Shown: positions 6,854-15,914, counted from the stretch's first letter. The stretch is 64,000 bases of DNA from an uncultured Prevotellaceae bacterium (GCA_900314655.1 OMWC01000016.1:17667-81666), one strand, 5' to 3'. The notes: generated by a model from the letters alone, not told the origin. A program made the numbers and translations.

Positions 6854-9376
6854 CTATTTCTTTTTCTTCCACTCCATCCAAGCCACTGCCAGAATGACAA
6901 GCAGGAGCAGGACATAGGCAATATAGGCAATGGTTTCAGTGGTATCCACGCTCTTGGGGAAGAACTGAAGCACCACCTGATGCTTGCCCGGCTTCAACTG
7001 CAAGGCACGAAGCACATAGTTCACGCGTCCCACCTCCACCGGCTGACCGTCAACAGTAGCCGTCCAACCGGGATAATAGATTTCAGAGAATACGAGAACA
7101 CCTCCCTTAGAGGAATTCACGTCGTATTTCAGTTCGTTGGGTTCGTAGGCCGTCAGCGTAACCGAAGAGTTGTTAAAGTCTTGAGCCACGGCCTGACCGA
7201 GTTGTTCCTGGAACTTCTTATCGGCCACAGCTTCATGACGGATATCCATCTTGGCCAATGCATCGAGTTCCTGATTGGCATTATCTACATACGAGATCTT
7301 ATCCACAAACCAGGCATTGCCCTGCGCATACTGGTTTTTCAAGGGAACCGTCTCACCGTTCTGGAGCGGCATAATCACGTAACGCATGTTCAGCATGTTG
7401 AGAACCGGCCATATACTGTCGCCCTTGACGACCGTCATATCGCCTTCGGCCTCAGCCACGGCCTTCATCACGCCCTGCATCTCAGGAGCGATATAGGCAT
7501 CGATAAGTTCCTGATAACGGCGCAACTTGGCGGCATGATAGCCACCGATGCTCTTGTGGTAATAAGAGGTTTCGTTTTCATTGAACGTACTCTTCGAGAG
7601 GTTCAACACACGATAGTTGCCGCAGTCGCTCTTGTCCTGAAGGATAAACTCGTCGGTCTTCGTCAACTCCTGCGGAGCCTCGCGCTCACTCTTGGGCACG
7701 AACATATCATTATTGAGATAACGCTTGTTAACCTGCCACATATCCACCAGACAGAGCACGATGACAGCACCCAGCATATATTCCTTGCGCAACTTCTTTG
7801 ATTTGTAAAGCAACAAGCATAGTGTGCCGATGGCGATGATGATAAACGAACGCCAGGCATCAGCCGTGAAGACAGCCTTGCGCATCTCGGTCAGGTTGTT
7901 CATGATCGGTCCGACATACTCCTGCGGCAACTGCTGCAGGGCCTGCGCTTCCTGGGAAGACACAAAACTGTCGAAGAACAGTCCGGGCATCAGGGCAAAC
8001 AAGAGGGCCATGCCGCCGGTGAGGGCGAAAGAAATGAGGAGACCCATCCCCTGCCCCTCCCTATGAAGGAGGGGAGTAGATACTTTATTACCGGTTTCCA
8101 CATTCGTTACCCATTCCTTGAGGGCCAGCATGGCAAGGAGCGGGATGGTGAACTCAGCGATGACGAGGATAGAGGCTACCGTACGGAACTTGGCGTACAT
8201 CGGCACATAGTCGATGAAGAAGTCGGTCAGAGGCATGAAGTTCTTACCCCATGAGAGCATGATGCTCAAAATAGTTGCTGCCAGCAATGCCCACTTCATA
8301 GGACCTTTCACGATAAAAAGTCCCAATACGAAAAGCATCAGCACAAAAGCACCCACATAGACAGGACCTGCCGTCATGGGCTGTTCACCCCAATACTGGC
8401 CCAGCTGCTGATAAATCTGTTCGAACTGCGGGTCAGCCTTGCTCATTGCCGTCTTGCTCTCGCTCAACGGAACCGAAGCACCACCCTTGGTATTTGGAAC
8501 CAAAAGCGTCCAGGTCTCCCCTATTCCATAACTCCACTGCGTGATATAATCGCGCTCCAGTCCGCTGTTGGTCTGGTTGGCTGAATTCTTTTTCACCAAT
8601 TCACTCTTGCCGCGCATGGACTCCTGCCCATACTGCCAGGTGTGATAAAGGTTGGAAAGATTCAGCATGATGCCTATCAACGCACCTACCACACAGACAG
8701 CCGTGGCTTTCAGGAAATGCGCCATCTTCTTCTCGCGGACAGCCTCCACAAGGTAGGCAATGACCATAAAGAGGATGGGGAATAGGAAATAGTAGGTCAT
8801 CTGCACATGGTTGGCATTGACCTCAAAGGCAGCGAAGATAGCCGTCACCAGCAGTCCCCACAGGTATTTGCCGCGGTAAGCCAGCACCACACCCGCAATC
8901 ATCGGCGGCAGATAGGCCAAGGCCCACACTTTCCAGATATGTCCGGCAGCAATGATGATAAAGAAATAGCTGGAGAAAGCCCATACGATGGCACCCAAAG
9001 CCGCCATCCAGCGGCGGAAGTCGAAGGCGCGCATCAGTATATAGAAGCCCAACAGATATACAAATACATACCATACATTCTCAGGCAGCCAAAGATGATA
9101 AGCCTTGACAGCCTGATTCAGGGGTTGCATACTCTGATACGACGGTGCCATCTGATAAGTAGGCATTCCGCTGAAGAGTGCATTGGTCCAACGGGTCATC
9201 TTGCCCGTGCGTTCCTTATACTGCGACTGTTCTTGTCCGGCACCCACACCGGCAGAAGAATCATGCCGGTACAAGATCTTTCCCTCTATGTCGGCAGGAA
9301 AGAAATAAGCGAAAGAAATCACAGCGAAGAACACGATGACGAGCACTTCTGGCAGAATCTTTTTGAGCGTTTTCAT
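6854..9376 (-). CDS. YfhO-family polytopic membrane protein
   Basis: The 840-residue protein has many hydrophobic segments, starting at residues 8-28, a dense set between about 110 and 560, and one at the C-terminus followed by WMEWKKKK. Between these is a long extracytoplasmic domain with 'GGVLVFSEIYYPGWTATVDG' and 'VNYVLRALQLKPGKHQVVLQF', which are hallmarks of Bacteroidetes YfhO proteins. In Gram-positives YfhO is a GT-C-like glycosyltransferase; the substrate here is unknown. The stop is 2 bp from the fkp start, so both are probably one transcript. Residues about 431-447 (KVSTPLLHREGQGMG) are a repeat insertion in a loop, nearly the same DNA as in the signal peptide of the OMF gene at 35129. 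A TATTTTTGC box lies at 9409-9417. Confidence 0.88.
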   Translation of the reverse strand: MKTLKKILPEVLVIVFFAVISFAYFFPADIEGKILYRHDSSAGVGAGQEQSQYKERTGKMTRWTNALFSGMPTYQMAPSYQSMQPLNQAVKAYHLWLPENVWYVFVYLLGFYILMRAFDFRRWMAALGAIVWAFSSYFFIIIAAGHIWKVWALAYLPPMIAGVVLAYRGKYLWGLLVTAIFAAFEVNANHVQMTYYFLFPILFMVIAYLVEAVREKKMAHFLKATAVCVVGALIGIMLNLSNLYHTWQYGQESMRGKSELVKKNSANQTNSGLERDYITQWSYGIGETWTLLVPNTKGGASVPLSESKTAMSKADPQFEQIYQQLGQYWGEQPMTAGPVYVGAFVLMLFVLGLFIVKGPMKWALLAATILSIMLSWGKNFMPLTDFFIDYVPMYAKFRTVASILVIAEFTIPLLAMLALKEWVTNVETGNKVSTPLLHREGQGMGLLISFALTGGMALLFALMPGLFFDSFVSSQEAQALQQLPQEYVGPIMNNLTEMRKAVFTADAWRSFIIIAIGTLCLLLYKSKKLRKEYMLGAVIVLCLVDMWQVNKRYLNNDMFVPKSEREAPQELTKTDEFILQDKSDCGNYRVLNLSKSTFNENETSYYHKSIGGYHAAKLRRYQELIDAYIAPEMQGVMKAVAEAEGDMTVVKGDSIWPVLNMLNMRYVIMPLQNGETVPLKNQYAQGNAWFVDKISYVDNANQELDALAKMDIRHEAVADKKFQEQLGQAVAQDFNNSSVTLTAYEPNELKYDVNSSKGGVLVFSEIYYPGWTATVDGQPVEVGRVNYVLRALQLKPGKHQVVLQFFPKSVDTTETIAYIAYVLLLLVILAVAWMEWKKKK
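8038..8085. repeat. CCCCTCC...GGAGGGG palindrome inside the YfhO gene
   Basis: On the coding strand GTATCTACTCCCCTCC is followed by a short loop, then GGGAGGGGCAGGGGATGGGTCT. The copy at 35057-35105 differs at only a few positions, and an intergenic copy lies at 35175-35215. The frame is kept. Confidence 0.8.
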
Positions 9377-9440
9377 TATGCTAAAGTCGATTTATTCTTA
9401 AATTGAATGCAAAAATAACGGTTTTTTCTCAAATAATTCT

Positions 9441-9449
9441 TACTTTTGC
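9441..9449 (+). promoter_or_regulatory. -7 box for mtnN-luxS
   Basis: TACTTTTGC matches TAnnTTTGC; no clear TTTG is present at -33. It decides the mtnN start: the ATG at 9446 lies inside the box, so translation must begin at 9470. Confidence 0.6.
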
Positions 9450-9469
9450 AGAAATTAATATTAATCGAG

Positions 9470-10120
9470 ATGAAAATTGGAGTTATCGTAGCCATGGACA
9501 AAGAGCTGCAACAGTTGCAGCACTTGTTCGACAACAGCAGAATCATTGTGGAAAAATGCGGCATCGGCAAGGTGAATGCCGCCATCGGTGCATCGGAAAT
9601 GATCCGCAAGCACAGGCCCGACGTCATCATCTCCAGCGGATGTGCCGGCGGCAATGGGAATGACATCAACGTGCAGGATGTGGTGGTAGGCAAGGAGGTC
9701 AGCTATCATGACGTATATTGCGGAACGGCCATCGACAATACCACGATTTACGGTCAGGTGCAGGGCATGCCCGCCCGTTATCAGGCTGACGCAATGCTAC
9801 TGGAAAAAGCACGCAGCTTATCCCTCACGACATCCCACATATCACTCCACGAAGGTCTCATCGTCACCGGTGATTGGTTTGTGGATTCTAAGGATAAGAT
9901 GCGTTCCATCATCGAGAAATTTCCTGAGGCCAAAGCCGTGGACATGGAGAGCGCGGCCATTGCCCAGACCTGTCACATCTACAAGGTGCCGTTCATCTCT
10001 TTCCGCGTTATCAGCGACATTCCGCTTCGCGACACCGATGCGTCTATGTATCACGACTTCTGGGCTACCATCGCCGAGAACTCGTTCCAAGTGACTAAAT
10101 CATTTATAGAAAGCCTTTAG
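9470..10120 (+). CDS. mtnN: 5'-methylthioadenosine/S-adenosylhomocysteine nucleosidase
   Basis: The 216-residue enzyme starts MKIGVIVAMDKELQQL and carries the PNP/UDP-phosphorylase family landmarks: CGIGKVNAA, SSGCAGG, and the purine/ribose-binding AVDMESAAIAQ, followed by FRVISDIPL. It cleaves adenine from S-adenosylhomocysteine and methylthioadenosine in the cytoplasm. The product of the first reaction, S-ribosylhomocysteine, is the substrate of LuxS, encoded 29 bp downstream, so the pair forms a complete methyl-cycle/AI-2 module. An ATG at 9446 is rejected because it overlaps the promoter box at 9441-9449. The gene diverges from yfhO. Confidence 0.94.
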   Translation: MKIGVIVAMDKELQQLQHLFDNSRIIVEKCGIGKVNAAIGASEMIRKHRPDVIISSGCAGGNGNDINVQDVVVGKEVSYHDVYCGTAIDNTTIYGQVQGMPARYQADAMLLEKARSLSLTTSHISLHEGLIVTGDWFVDSKDKMRSIIEKFPEAKAVDMESAAIAQTCHIYKVPFISFRVISDIPLRDTDASMYHDFWATIAENSFQVTKSFIESL

Positions 10121-10149
10121 GCTGAGGGAGAGATAAAACTGAACGACAA

Positions 10150-10629
10150 ATGAAGAAGATACCAAGTTTTACGATCAATCACGAGAAGCTGCTTCGCGGC
10201 ATCTACGTTTCCCGAAAAGACCAGGTAGGCAGTGATGTCGTGACCACCTTCGACATCCGAATGAAAGAACCCAACCGCGAACCAGCCATCAGCGGACCGG
10301 CCATCCATGCCATGGAGCATCTGGCTGCCACCTACCTGCGCAACAACGAGGAATGGAAAGACCGCGTCATCTATTGGGGACCAATGGGCTGTCTCACCGG
10401 CAATTATCTGCTGCTGCGCGGCGACCTTGAATCGAAGGATATCGTGGAACTGATGAAAGAAACGTTCCGCTTTATTGCCGAATTTGAAGGCGAAGTGCCC
10501 GGAGCTACTCCCCGCGACTGCGGCAACTATTCGTTTATGGATCTGGCAGAAGCCAAACGCGAAGCAAAAAAATACCTGGAGGAAGTGTTAAGCCACATGA
10601 CCGAAGCCAACCTTGTCTATCCGATATAG
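10150..10629 (+). CDS. luxS: S-ribosylhomocysteine lyase
   Basis: The 159-residue protein has the LuxS metal site: H53-x-x-E56-H57 and C124 (in PRDCGNY), plus the catalytic Cys81 (GPMGCLTG). It splits S-ribosylhomocysteine into homocysteine and DPD, the precursor of autoinducer-2. It is co-transcribed with mtnN (29-bp gap). Its last 42 bp overlap the 3' end of the convergent MATE gene, an unusual arrangement that leaves no room for a terminator between them. Length and motifs are complete, so the gene should be functional. Confidence 0.96.
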   Translation: MKKIPSFTINHEKLLRGIYVSRKDQVGSDVVTTFDIRMKEPNREPAISGPAIHAMEHLAATYLRNNEEWKDRVIYWGPMGCLTGNYLLLRGDLESKDIVELMKETFRFIAEFEGEVPGATPRDCGNYSFMDLAEAKREAKKYLEEVLSHMTEANLVYPI

Positions 10630-11919
10630 AAAGGTCTGTGCCATGCCCCTGACAAAAAGGAATCCCAAGAAAGCAGCCCACAGGCCGTGGTTGCCAAACG
10701 ACGGATGCAAAAGATAATAGAGCGCAAAGAACGTGACGGCCGCTGCAAACATTGATTGCAGCATCTGGCGCGAAGCCGTCAGCCCGATGAAGATGCCATC
10801 CCACATAAAAGCAGCCACACTGATGAGCGGCACGAGATAAGCCCACCACACAAAATCCGCAGAGGCAGTCACCACCGACGGTTCGTCGGTCAGCAATCCC
10901 AGGAAAGGCTTTCCGCCAACGACATATACCACGGTGAAGGCTACGGCCAAAGAGACTCCCCAAATAAAAATATGGCGGACGGTTGTCTGTAGCGACTGCC
11001 GGTTGCCCGCTCCGTAATACTTCCCGCTCAGGGCTTCACCGGCATTGGCGAAGCCGTCCATCACGTAACTCACCATCAGGAAAAGTTGCATCAGCAGCGT
11101 GTTAACAGCCAAAATAACCTCGCCTTGCCAGGAACCTGCCGACGTGAAAAACATCATCACGCAAACCATACAGACCGTGCGGAAGAAGATATCGCGGTTC
11201 ACTTTGAAGAAACGCAGCATCGACTCGCGTTCGAATATTCCTTTGAAAGAGGCCATGGCGTTGCTGACTTGTATGCCATAAAACTTCATGCAGAGCAGGC
11301 AACCCATCAAATATCCACACCATTGGGCGATGAGCGTTCCCATGGCTACACCCTCTACCTTCATCCCCAATCCGAACACAAAACAAAGGGAAGCCAGGAT
11401 ATTCACCAGATTCTGCGTGATGGCTATCACCATCGGCATGCGCGAATTCTGCATCCCGATAAACCAACCGTTGAGTCCGAAGAGTCCTAAGGTGGCCGGT
11501 GCGCCCCACACGCATATATTATAATAGGTGACGGTCAGTGCCCGAACTTCTGCTGTGGGTTGCATGATGAGCAGGGCTAACTCGCGGATAGGCCATTGCA
11601 AGAGCAGCAATGTCAGCGCAATGCCCCACCCAATGACCTGCGAACGCAAGAACAGCCCCCCTAAATCCCCCCTTGGGGGGCTGTTCTTGCATTTTCCATA
11701 CGCCTGAGCCGTGAGTCCGCTGGTTCCCATACGCAGGAACCCGAAGATCCAATACACCAGATTGAAAATCATACCACCCAAGGCAATGGCACCGATATAG
11801 GCAGCTGCACCCAGATGGCCAGTGATGGCCACATCCACCAAGCCCAGCAACGGAACAGTGATATTGCTCACGATGCTGGGCAGGGCTATGCTTAGTATTT
11901 CCTTATCTATGGGTTTCAA
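10588..11919 (-). CDS. MATE-family efflux transporter (DinF-like)
   Basis: The 443-residue protein has about twelve membrane segments in two similar halves, with family landmarks IALPSIVSNITVPLLGLVD, GMIFNLVYWIFGFLRMGTSG and GWFIGMQNSRMPM. Members export cationic drugs or metabolites by Na+ or H+ antiport; the substrate here is unknown. The start overlaps the bipA stop by 4 bp (ATGA type), so it is translated from the bipA transcript. Residues about 76-90 (KCKNSPPRGDLGGLF), in the cytoplasmic loop after TM2, come from a palindromic CCCCCC/GGGGGG repeat at 11651-11693. The end overlaps luxS by 42 bp on the other strand. Confidence 0.92.
   Translation of the reverse strand: MKPIDKEILSIALPSIVSNITVPLLGLVDVAITGHLGAAAYIGAIALGGMIFNLVYWIFGFLRMGTSGLTAQAYGKCKNSPPRGDLGGLFLRSQVIGWGIALTLLLLQWPIRELALLIMQPTAEVRALTVTYYNICVWGAPATLGLFGLNGWFIGMQNSRMPMVIAITQNLVNILASLCFVFGLGMKVEGVAMGTLIAQWCGYLMGCLLCMKFYGIQVSNAMASFKGIFERESMLRFFKVNRDIFFRTVCMVCVMMFFTSAGSWQGEVILAVNTLLMQLFLMVSYVMDGFANAGEALSGKYYGAGNRQSLQTTVRHIFIWGVSLAVAFTVVYVVGGKPFLGLLTDEPSVVTASADFVWWAYLVPLISVAAFMWDGIFIGLTASRQMLQSMFAAAVTFFALYYLLHPSFGNHGLWAAFLGFLFVRGMAQTFLYRIDKVGFGHVA
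11651..11693. repeat. CCCCCC/GGGGGG palindrome inside the MATE gene
   Basis: AAGAACAGCCCCCCTAAATC...CTTGGGGGGCTGTTCTT is an inverted repeat about 43 bp long. The core CCCCCCTTGGGGGG also occurs in the intergenic spacer at about 33583-33610. It is translated in frame. Confidence 0.75.
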
Positions 11920-13718
11920 CTCTTACTGGCCTTCTTTCGCTGGTCGTGGTCGAGGATAATCTTACGCATACGCATCGACTTCGGCGTCACCTCTACGTAC
12001 TCGTCTTCCTTGATATATTCCAGACATTCCTCCAGCGACATCACGGTCTTTGGAATGATGCGGGCCTTATCGTCGGAACCTGAAGCACGGACGTTGGTCA
12101 GCTGCTTGGCCTTGCAGACATTCACCACGAGGTCGTTGTCATGAACATGTTCGCCAACCACCTCACCAATATAGACATCCTCACCCGGATCGATGAAGAA
12201 CTTACCGCGATCCTGCAGTTTGTCGATGGCATAGGCGTATGCGTTACCCGTCTCCAAGGCTATCATAGAACCGTTCACACGACGTGAAATCTCGCCCTTG
12301 AAAGGCTGATACTCCTTGAAACGGTGAGCCATGATTGCCTCTCCCTGACTGGCAGTCAGCACGTTAGTACGCAGACCGATAATGCCACGCGAAGGGATAT
12401 TGAACTCAATATTGGTACGTTCGCCCTGACTCTCCATGGAAGTCACCTCACCCTTACGGCGAGTCACCATGTCAATCATCTTGGAAGCAAACTCATCGGG
12501 CACATTGATTGTGAGTTCCTCGATAGGCTCACACTTCTGCCCGTCAATTTCCTTATAGATTACTTGCGGTTGTCCCACCTGTAATTCGTAACCCTCGCGG
12601 CGCATGGTCTCAATCAACACTGAGAGATGGAGCACGCCACGGCCACTGACAATCCATGAATCGGTGCTATCCTCAAAGGGTTCCACGCGCAAAGCCAGGT
12701 TCTTCTCCAGTTCTTTCTGCAGGCGGTCGTTGATGTGACGGCTGGTGCAGAACTTTCCTTCCTTGCCGAAGAAGGGAGAGTCATTGATGGTGAAGAGCAT
12801 CGACATCGTAGGTTCGTCGATGGCAATAGGCGGCAAAGCCTCAGGATTCTCGAAGTCGCAGATGGTATCACCAATCTCAAACTTCTCCAATCCTATCACG
12901 GCGCATATATCACCCGAACTGACAGTATCTGTCTTCACATGCCCCATACCCTCAAAAGTATGGAGTTCCTTGATACGGGTTTTCTCCATCGAACCGTCAC
13001 GATGAGCAATCGTCACCTGCATACCATTCGTCAACGTGCCGCGATGTACACGTCCCACGGCGATACGGCCGGTATAACTGCTATAGTCGAGACTCGTAAT
13101 CAGCATCTGGGGCGTACCCTCCAACTGCTTCGGAGCGGGAATCACCTCCACGATCTTATCGAGCAGATAGGTGATATCGGTTGTAGGCTTATTGTAGTCT
13201 TCTCCCATCCAACCATTCTTGGCCGAACCATAGACCACGGGGAAATCCAGTTGGTCTTCAGTGGCATTGAGGGAGAACATCAAGTCGAACACCATCTCAT
13301 AAACTTCCTCCGGCCGGCAGTTGGGCTTATCCACTTTGTTTACTACCACGATGGGCTTCAATCCAATCTCCAAAGCCTTTTGCAACACGAAACGCGTCTG
13401 AGGCATCGGACCTTCGAAAGCATCCACGAGCAGCAGGCAGCCATCGGCCATATTGAGCACACGCTCCACCTCGCCACCGAAGTCGGAGTGTCCTGGTGTG
13501 TCGATGATATTAATCTTCGTTCCTTTATAGTTAATGGAAACGTTTTTCGAAAGAATGGTGATACCCCGTTCACGTTCGAGGTCATTGTTATCCAGAACCT
13601 GATCGCTGAGATCCTGTCCCTCGCGGAACAGATGACCAGCCAGCATCATCTTATCGACCAAGGTGGTTTTACCGTGGTCAACGTGAGCAATAATTGCAAT
13701 GTTACGAATGTCTTGCAT
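11916..13718 (-). CDS. typA: Ribosome-associated GTPase BipA/TypA
   Basis: The 600-residue protein is a translational GTPase of the BipA/TypA family. G1 is AHVDHGKTT (residues 11-19), switch [12 protein letters not shown], and G4 NKVDK. EF-G-like domains follow, with '[12 protein letters not shown]' in domain II and the BipA-specific C-terminal part containing [14 protein letters not shown] and [10 protein letters not shown]. It acts in large-subunit assembly and stress or cold adaptation. A well-formed promoter is at 13742-13773. The MATE gene follows with a 4-bp overlap. Confidence 0.96.
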   Translation of the reverse strand: MQDIRNIAIIAHVDHGKTTLVDKMMLAGHLFREGQDLSDQVLDNNDLERERGITILSKNVSINYKGTKINIIDTPGHSDFGGEVERVLNMADGCLLLVDAFEGPMPQTRFVLQKALEIGLKPIVVVNKVDKPNCRPEEVYEMVFDLMFSLNATEDQLDFPVVYGSAKNGWMGEDYNKPTTDITYLLDKIVEVIPAPKQLEGTPQMLITSLDYSSYTGRIAVGRVHRGTLTNGMQVTIAHRDGSMEKTRIKELHTFEGMGHVKTDTVSSGDICAVIGLEKFEIGDTICDFENPEALPPIAIDEPTMSMLFTINDSPFFGKEGKFCTSRHINDRLQKELEKNLALRVEPFEDSTDSWIVSGRGVLHLSVLIETMRREGYELQVGQPQVIYKEIDGQKCEPIEELTINVPDEFASKMIDMVTRRKGEVTSMESQGERTNIEFNIPSRGIIGLRTNVLTASQGEAIMAHRFKEYQPFKGEISRRVNGSMIALETGNAYAYAIDKLQDRGKFFIDPGEDVYIGEVVGEHVHDNDLVVNVCKAKQLTNVRASGSDDKARIIPKTVMSLEECLEYIKEDEYVEVTPKSMRMRKIILDHDQRKKASKS

Positions 13719-13741
13719 ACTAATACCTTATAAAAACGGGT

Positions 13742-13773
13742 GCAAAGGTACAAAGAAGTGAGCGAAATGCAAA
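13742..13773 (-). promoter_or_regulatory. Promoter of typA
   Basis: On the minus strand TTTG (13770-13773), 19 nt, TACCTTTGC (13742-13750). The spacer and -7 box are nearly the same as in the cca promoter at 41376-41408: both read CACTTCTT, one variable base, GTACCTTTGC. Confidence 0.75.
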
Positions 13774-13854
13774 AGGAAAACTTGTTTTTCTTTTCATTTC
13801 CGAGCGAAAGTACCTTCGATGACAATCAAAGGTACAAAAAAATAATCTGAAATG

Positions 13855-13886
13855 TTTGTTCTTTCAGAAATTATTTGTAATTTTGC
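13855..13886 (+). promoter_or_regulatory. Promoter of rpsO
   Basis: TTTG (13855-13858), 19 nt, TAATTTTGC (13878-13886). The leader of about 100 nt contains TCGGAAAATCCGA and a CATCTGACG...CGTCTGAAAGATG pairing, which could form the structured S15-binding leader known in principle from other phyla. Confidence 0.75.
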
Positions 13887-13995
13887 ACCCGCAAATTCGG
13901 AAAATCCGATGCATCTGACGACGTAACCCTGTTGTGATTAAGGCAGGCAGGCGTCTGAAAGATGTGATTGCAAAATCATTAATCAATTAAAAATC

Positions 13996-14271
13996 ATGTA
14001 TTTAGACAAAGCAAAAAAGGAAGAGATTTTCGGCAAGTACAGCCACAATGGTAATGCAGCAGACACTGGTTCAGCAGAAAGCCAGATTGCCCTGTTCTCT
14101 TATCGTATCGCTCACCTCACTGAGCACCTGAAGCAGAACCACAAGGACAATGTGACCGCTCGTTCACTGACCATGCTCGTTGGTAAGCGCCGCGCTCTCC
14201 TCTCTTATCTGAAGGATCGCGACATTAACCGCTACCGTGCCATCGTGAAGGCGCTGGGTCTGCGTCGATAA
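13996..14271 (+). CDS. rpsO: 30S ribosomal protein S15
   Basis: The 91-residue protein MYLDKAKKEEIFGKYSHNG... matches S15, including DTGSAESQIALFSYRIAHLTEHL and the conserved C-terminal part LVGKRRALLSYLKDRD...RYRAIVKALGLRR. It binds 16S rRNA in the platform of the small subunit. It is a single gene with its own promoter (13855-13886) and a strong terminator (14290-14326). The ATG at 13996 follows an A-rich stretch, as is usual for translation starts in this phylum. Confidence 0.97.
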   Translation: MYLDKAKKEEIFGKYSHNGNAADTGSAESQIALFSYRIAHLTEHLKQNHKDNVTARSLTMLVGKRRALLSYLKDRDINRYRAIVKALGLRR

Positions 14272-14289
14272 TCTCACGCAAAGAATCAG

Positions 14290-14326
14290 AAAGGGCTGCA
14301 CCCATTGGGATGCAGCCCTTTTCTTT
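14290..14326 (+). terminator. Rho-independent terminator of rpsO
   Basis: The stem AAGGGCTGCA/TGCAGCCCTT closes over the loop CCCATTGGGA and is followed by TTCTTT. It lies 7 bp before the stop of the convergent folK and may also limit transcripts from the other side. Confidence 0.9.
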
Positions 14327-14332
14327 AGTATC

Positions 14333-14803
14333 TTAATCCATAATCTCGCGGAGGGGAATCATCACGAAGTCGCGCTTATACATCAGCGGATGGGGAATCT
14401 TCAGTTCGGGTTCATCTACGATCCAGTCATCATAGAGCAGGATGTCAATATCGATAGGGCGGTCGTGGTAGATGGGTGTTGGAATTCCCGCCGTTGCACC
14501 TCCCCGCTGTCTTTGTTGGGTGTTGGGTGCTTGCGACTTCTTTTTCCGTCCCAACTCGCGTTCTATCTGCTGTGTAGCCCGAAGCAACTCCATCGGAGAA
14601 AGGGTGGTCATCACCTTTACGGCAGCATTCACGAAACGGTTCTCCGATTCAAATCCCCAGGGTTCCGTTTCGTAAAGAGAAGATTGGCGAACCACTTCGC
14701 CAACCCTCTCCCCTATTTTTTCAATCGCCAGACGGATATTCTCCTGCCTATCGCCGAGGTTGGAGCCTAAAGATAAATAAACACCCGCCATCCGTTTAAT
14801 CAT
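14333..14803 (-). CDS. folK: 2-amino-4-hydroxy-6-hydroxymethyldihydropteridine diphosphokinase
   Basis: FolK transfers pyrophosphate from ATP to 6-hydroxymethyldihydropterin in folate synthesis. Landmarks are YLSLGSNLGDRQENI at the start, ETEPWGFESENRFVNAA in the middle, and RPIDIDILLYDD with KIPHPLMYKRDFVMIPL at the end. The ATG at 14803 overlaps the queA stop by 8 bp; an ATG at 14791 (MAGVYLSLGSN) is equally plausible. Residues about 87-112 (KSQAPNTQQRQRGGATAGIPTPI) are not in normal FolK proteins and are encoded by a CACCCAACA-type repeat. They lie just before the RPIDIDILLYD motif, so a loop is extended rather than a core strand broken. Confidence 0.93.
   Translation of the reverse strand: MIKRMAGVYLSLGSNLGDRQENIRLAIEKIGERVGEVVRQSSLYETEPWGFESENRFVNAAVKVMTTLSPMELLRATQQIERELGRKKKSQAPNTQQRQRGGATAGIPTPIYHDRPIDIDILLYDDWIVDEPELKIPHPLMYKRDFVMIPLREIMD
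14468..14545. repeat. TGGGTGTTGG-type simple repeat inside folK
   Basis: TGGGTGTTGGAATTCC and TTGGGTGTTGGGTGCTTG bracket the segment. The same type of repeat occurs in frame in the radical SAM gene (19548-19605) and between genes at about 4027-4055. The folK frame stays open. Confidence 0.65.
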
Positions 14804-15914
14804 CCAGGATCAGCATGGCATCACCATAGCAGCCGAACTTATAATCATTCTTCACGGCCAGGTCGTAGCCCTCCATCACGAGATCGTAACCACCGAAGGC
14901 AGCCGTCTCCATCAGCAGGGTGGAATAAGGATGATAGAAGTTGGCTATCATCGTGTCGCCAATGCCAAACTCATACGGCGGGAAGATAAACTTATTCGTC
15001 CATCCATCATATTCCTTCAGCAGGCGGTCGGTGCCCATAGCTGTCTCTGTGGCTTTGGCTACACTGGTGCCCACCAGGCAGACATGATGCCCGGCAGCTT
15101 TCGTGGAGTTCACCAGGTCGCAGCATTCCTTACCGATAAACATCTGCTCGGAGTCCATTTTGTGCTTCGTCAGGTCTTCCACCTCAATGTCATGGAAGTT
15201 GCCCAGTGCGCAATGGAGCGTCAGGAAAGCAAAGTTGATGCCCTTGATTTCCATACGCTTCAGCATCTCACGGCTGAAATGGAGTCCAGATGCGGGTGTC
15301 GTCACTGCACCCTCATTCTTGGCAAAGAGACACTGGAAATCGTCCATATCCTCCGGAGTGGCCGGGCGACGATCTACAATGTAATGAGGCAGCGGGGCCT
15401 CACCCAAGGCAAAGAGTTCACGTTTGAACTCGTCGTGGGGACAGTCATAGAGGAAACGGAGCGTACGGCCGCGGCTCGTCGTATTGTCAATGACTTCTGC
15501 CACCATCGTTCCGCTGTCGTCGAAGAACAGTTTATTACCGATACGAATCTTACGGGCCGGCTCCACAAGCACATCCCACAGGCGCATCTCCTCATTGAGT
15601 TCACGCAACAGGAACACCTCTATCTTGGCATCGGTCTTCTCCTTCGTACCATAGAGACGAGCCGGAAACACCTTCGTATCATTGAACACGAACGTATCGC
15701 CCTCGTCGAAATGATCCAGCACGTTGCGGAAGTCAAGATACACGGGGTTCCCCTCTTCGTCTTTCAGAGGTTCTCCGTTTTCATCGGTCTTAAACATGTC
15801 TATCTTCTGCGACTTACGGTGCAGAATCATCAGTTTGCATTCGTCCCGATGGAAAGGAGGATTCAATGCAATCTGCTCCTCGGGCAGTTTGAATTTAAAT
15901 TGTGACAGTTTCAT
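14796..15914 (-). CDS. queA: S-adenosylmethionine:tRNA ribosyltransferase-isomerase
   Basis: The 372-residue QueA uses the ribosyl group of SAM to convert preQ1-34 in tRNA to epoxyqueuosine. Typical segments are FKFKLPEEQIALNPP, FVFNDTKVFPARL, the AVTTPASGLHFS box and FIFPPYEFGIGDTMIANFYHP. Relative to many homologues there is an extra acidic stretch at residues about 42-60 (KTDENGEPLKDEEGNP), probably a lineage feature. It lies between truB (131-bp gap filled with simple repeats) and folK (8-bp overlap), within the run that starts at ftsX. Confidence 0.96.
   Translation of the reverse strand: MKLSQFKFKLPEEQIALNPPFHRDECKLMILHRKSQKIDMFKTDENGEPLKDEEGNPVYLDFRNVLDHFDEGDTFVFNDTKVFPARLYGTKEKTDAKIEVFLLRELNEEMRLWDVLVEPARKIRIGNKLFFDDSGTMVAEVIDNTTSRGRTLRFLYDCPHDEFKRELFALGEAPLPHYIVDRRPATPEDMDDFQCLFAKNEGAVTTPASGLHFSREMLKRMEIKGINFAFLTLHCALGNFHDIEVEDLTKHKMDSEQMFIGKECCDLVNSTKAAGHHVCLVGTSVAKATETAMGTDRLLKEYDGWTNKFIFPPYEFGIGDTMIANFYHPYSTLLMETAAFGGYDLVMEGYDLAVKNDYKFGCYGDAMLILDD

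Noticed and set aside
13893..13995. Known riboswitch upstream of rpsO
   Set aside because: Short stems are present, but no conserved riboswitch core was recognised; an S15-binding leader is the simpler explanation.
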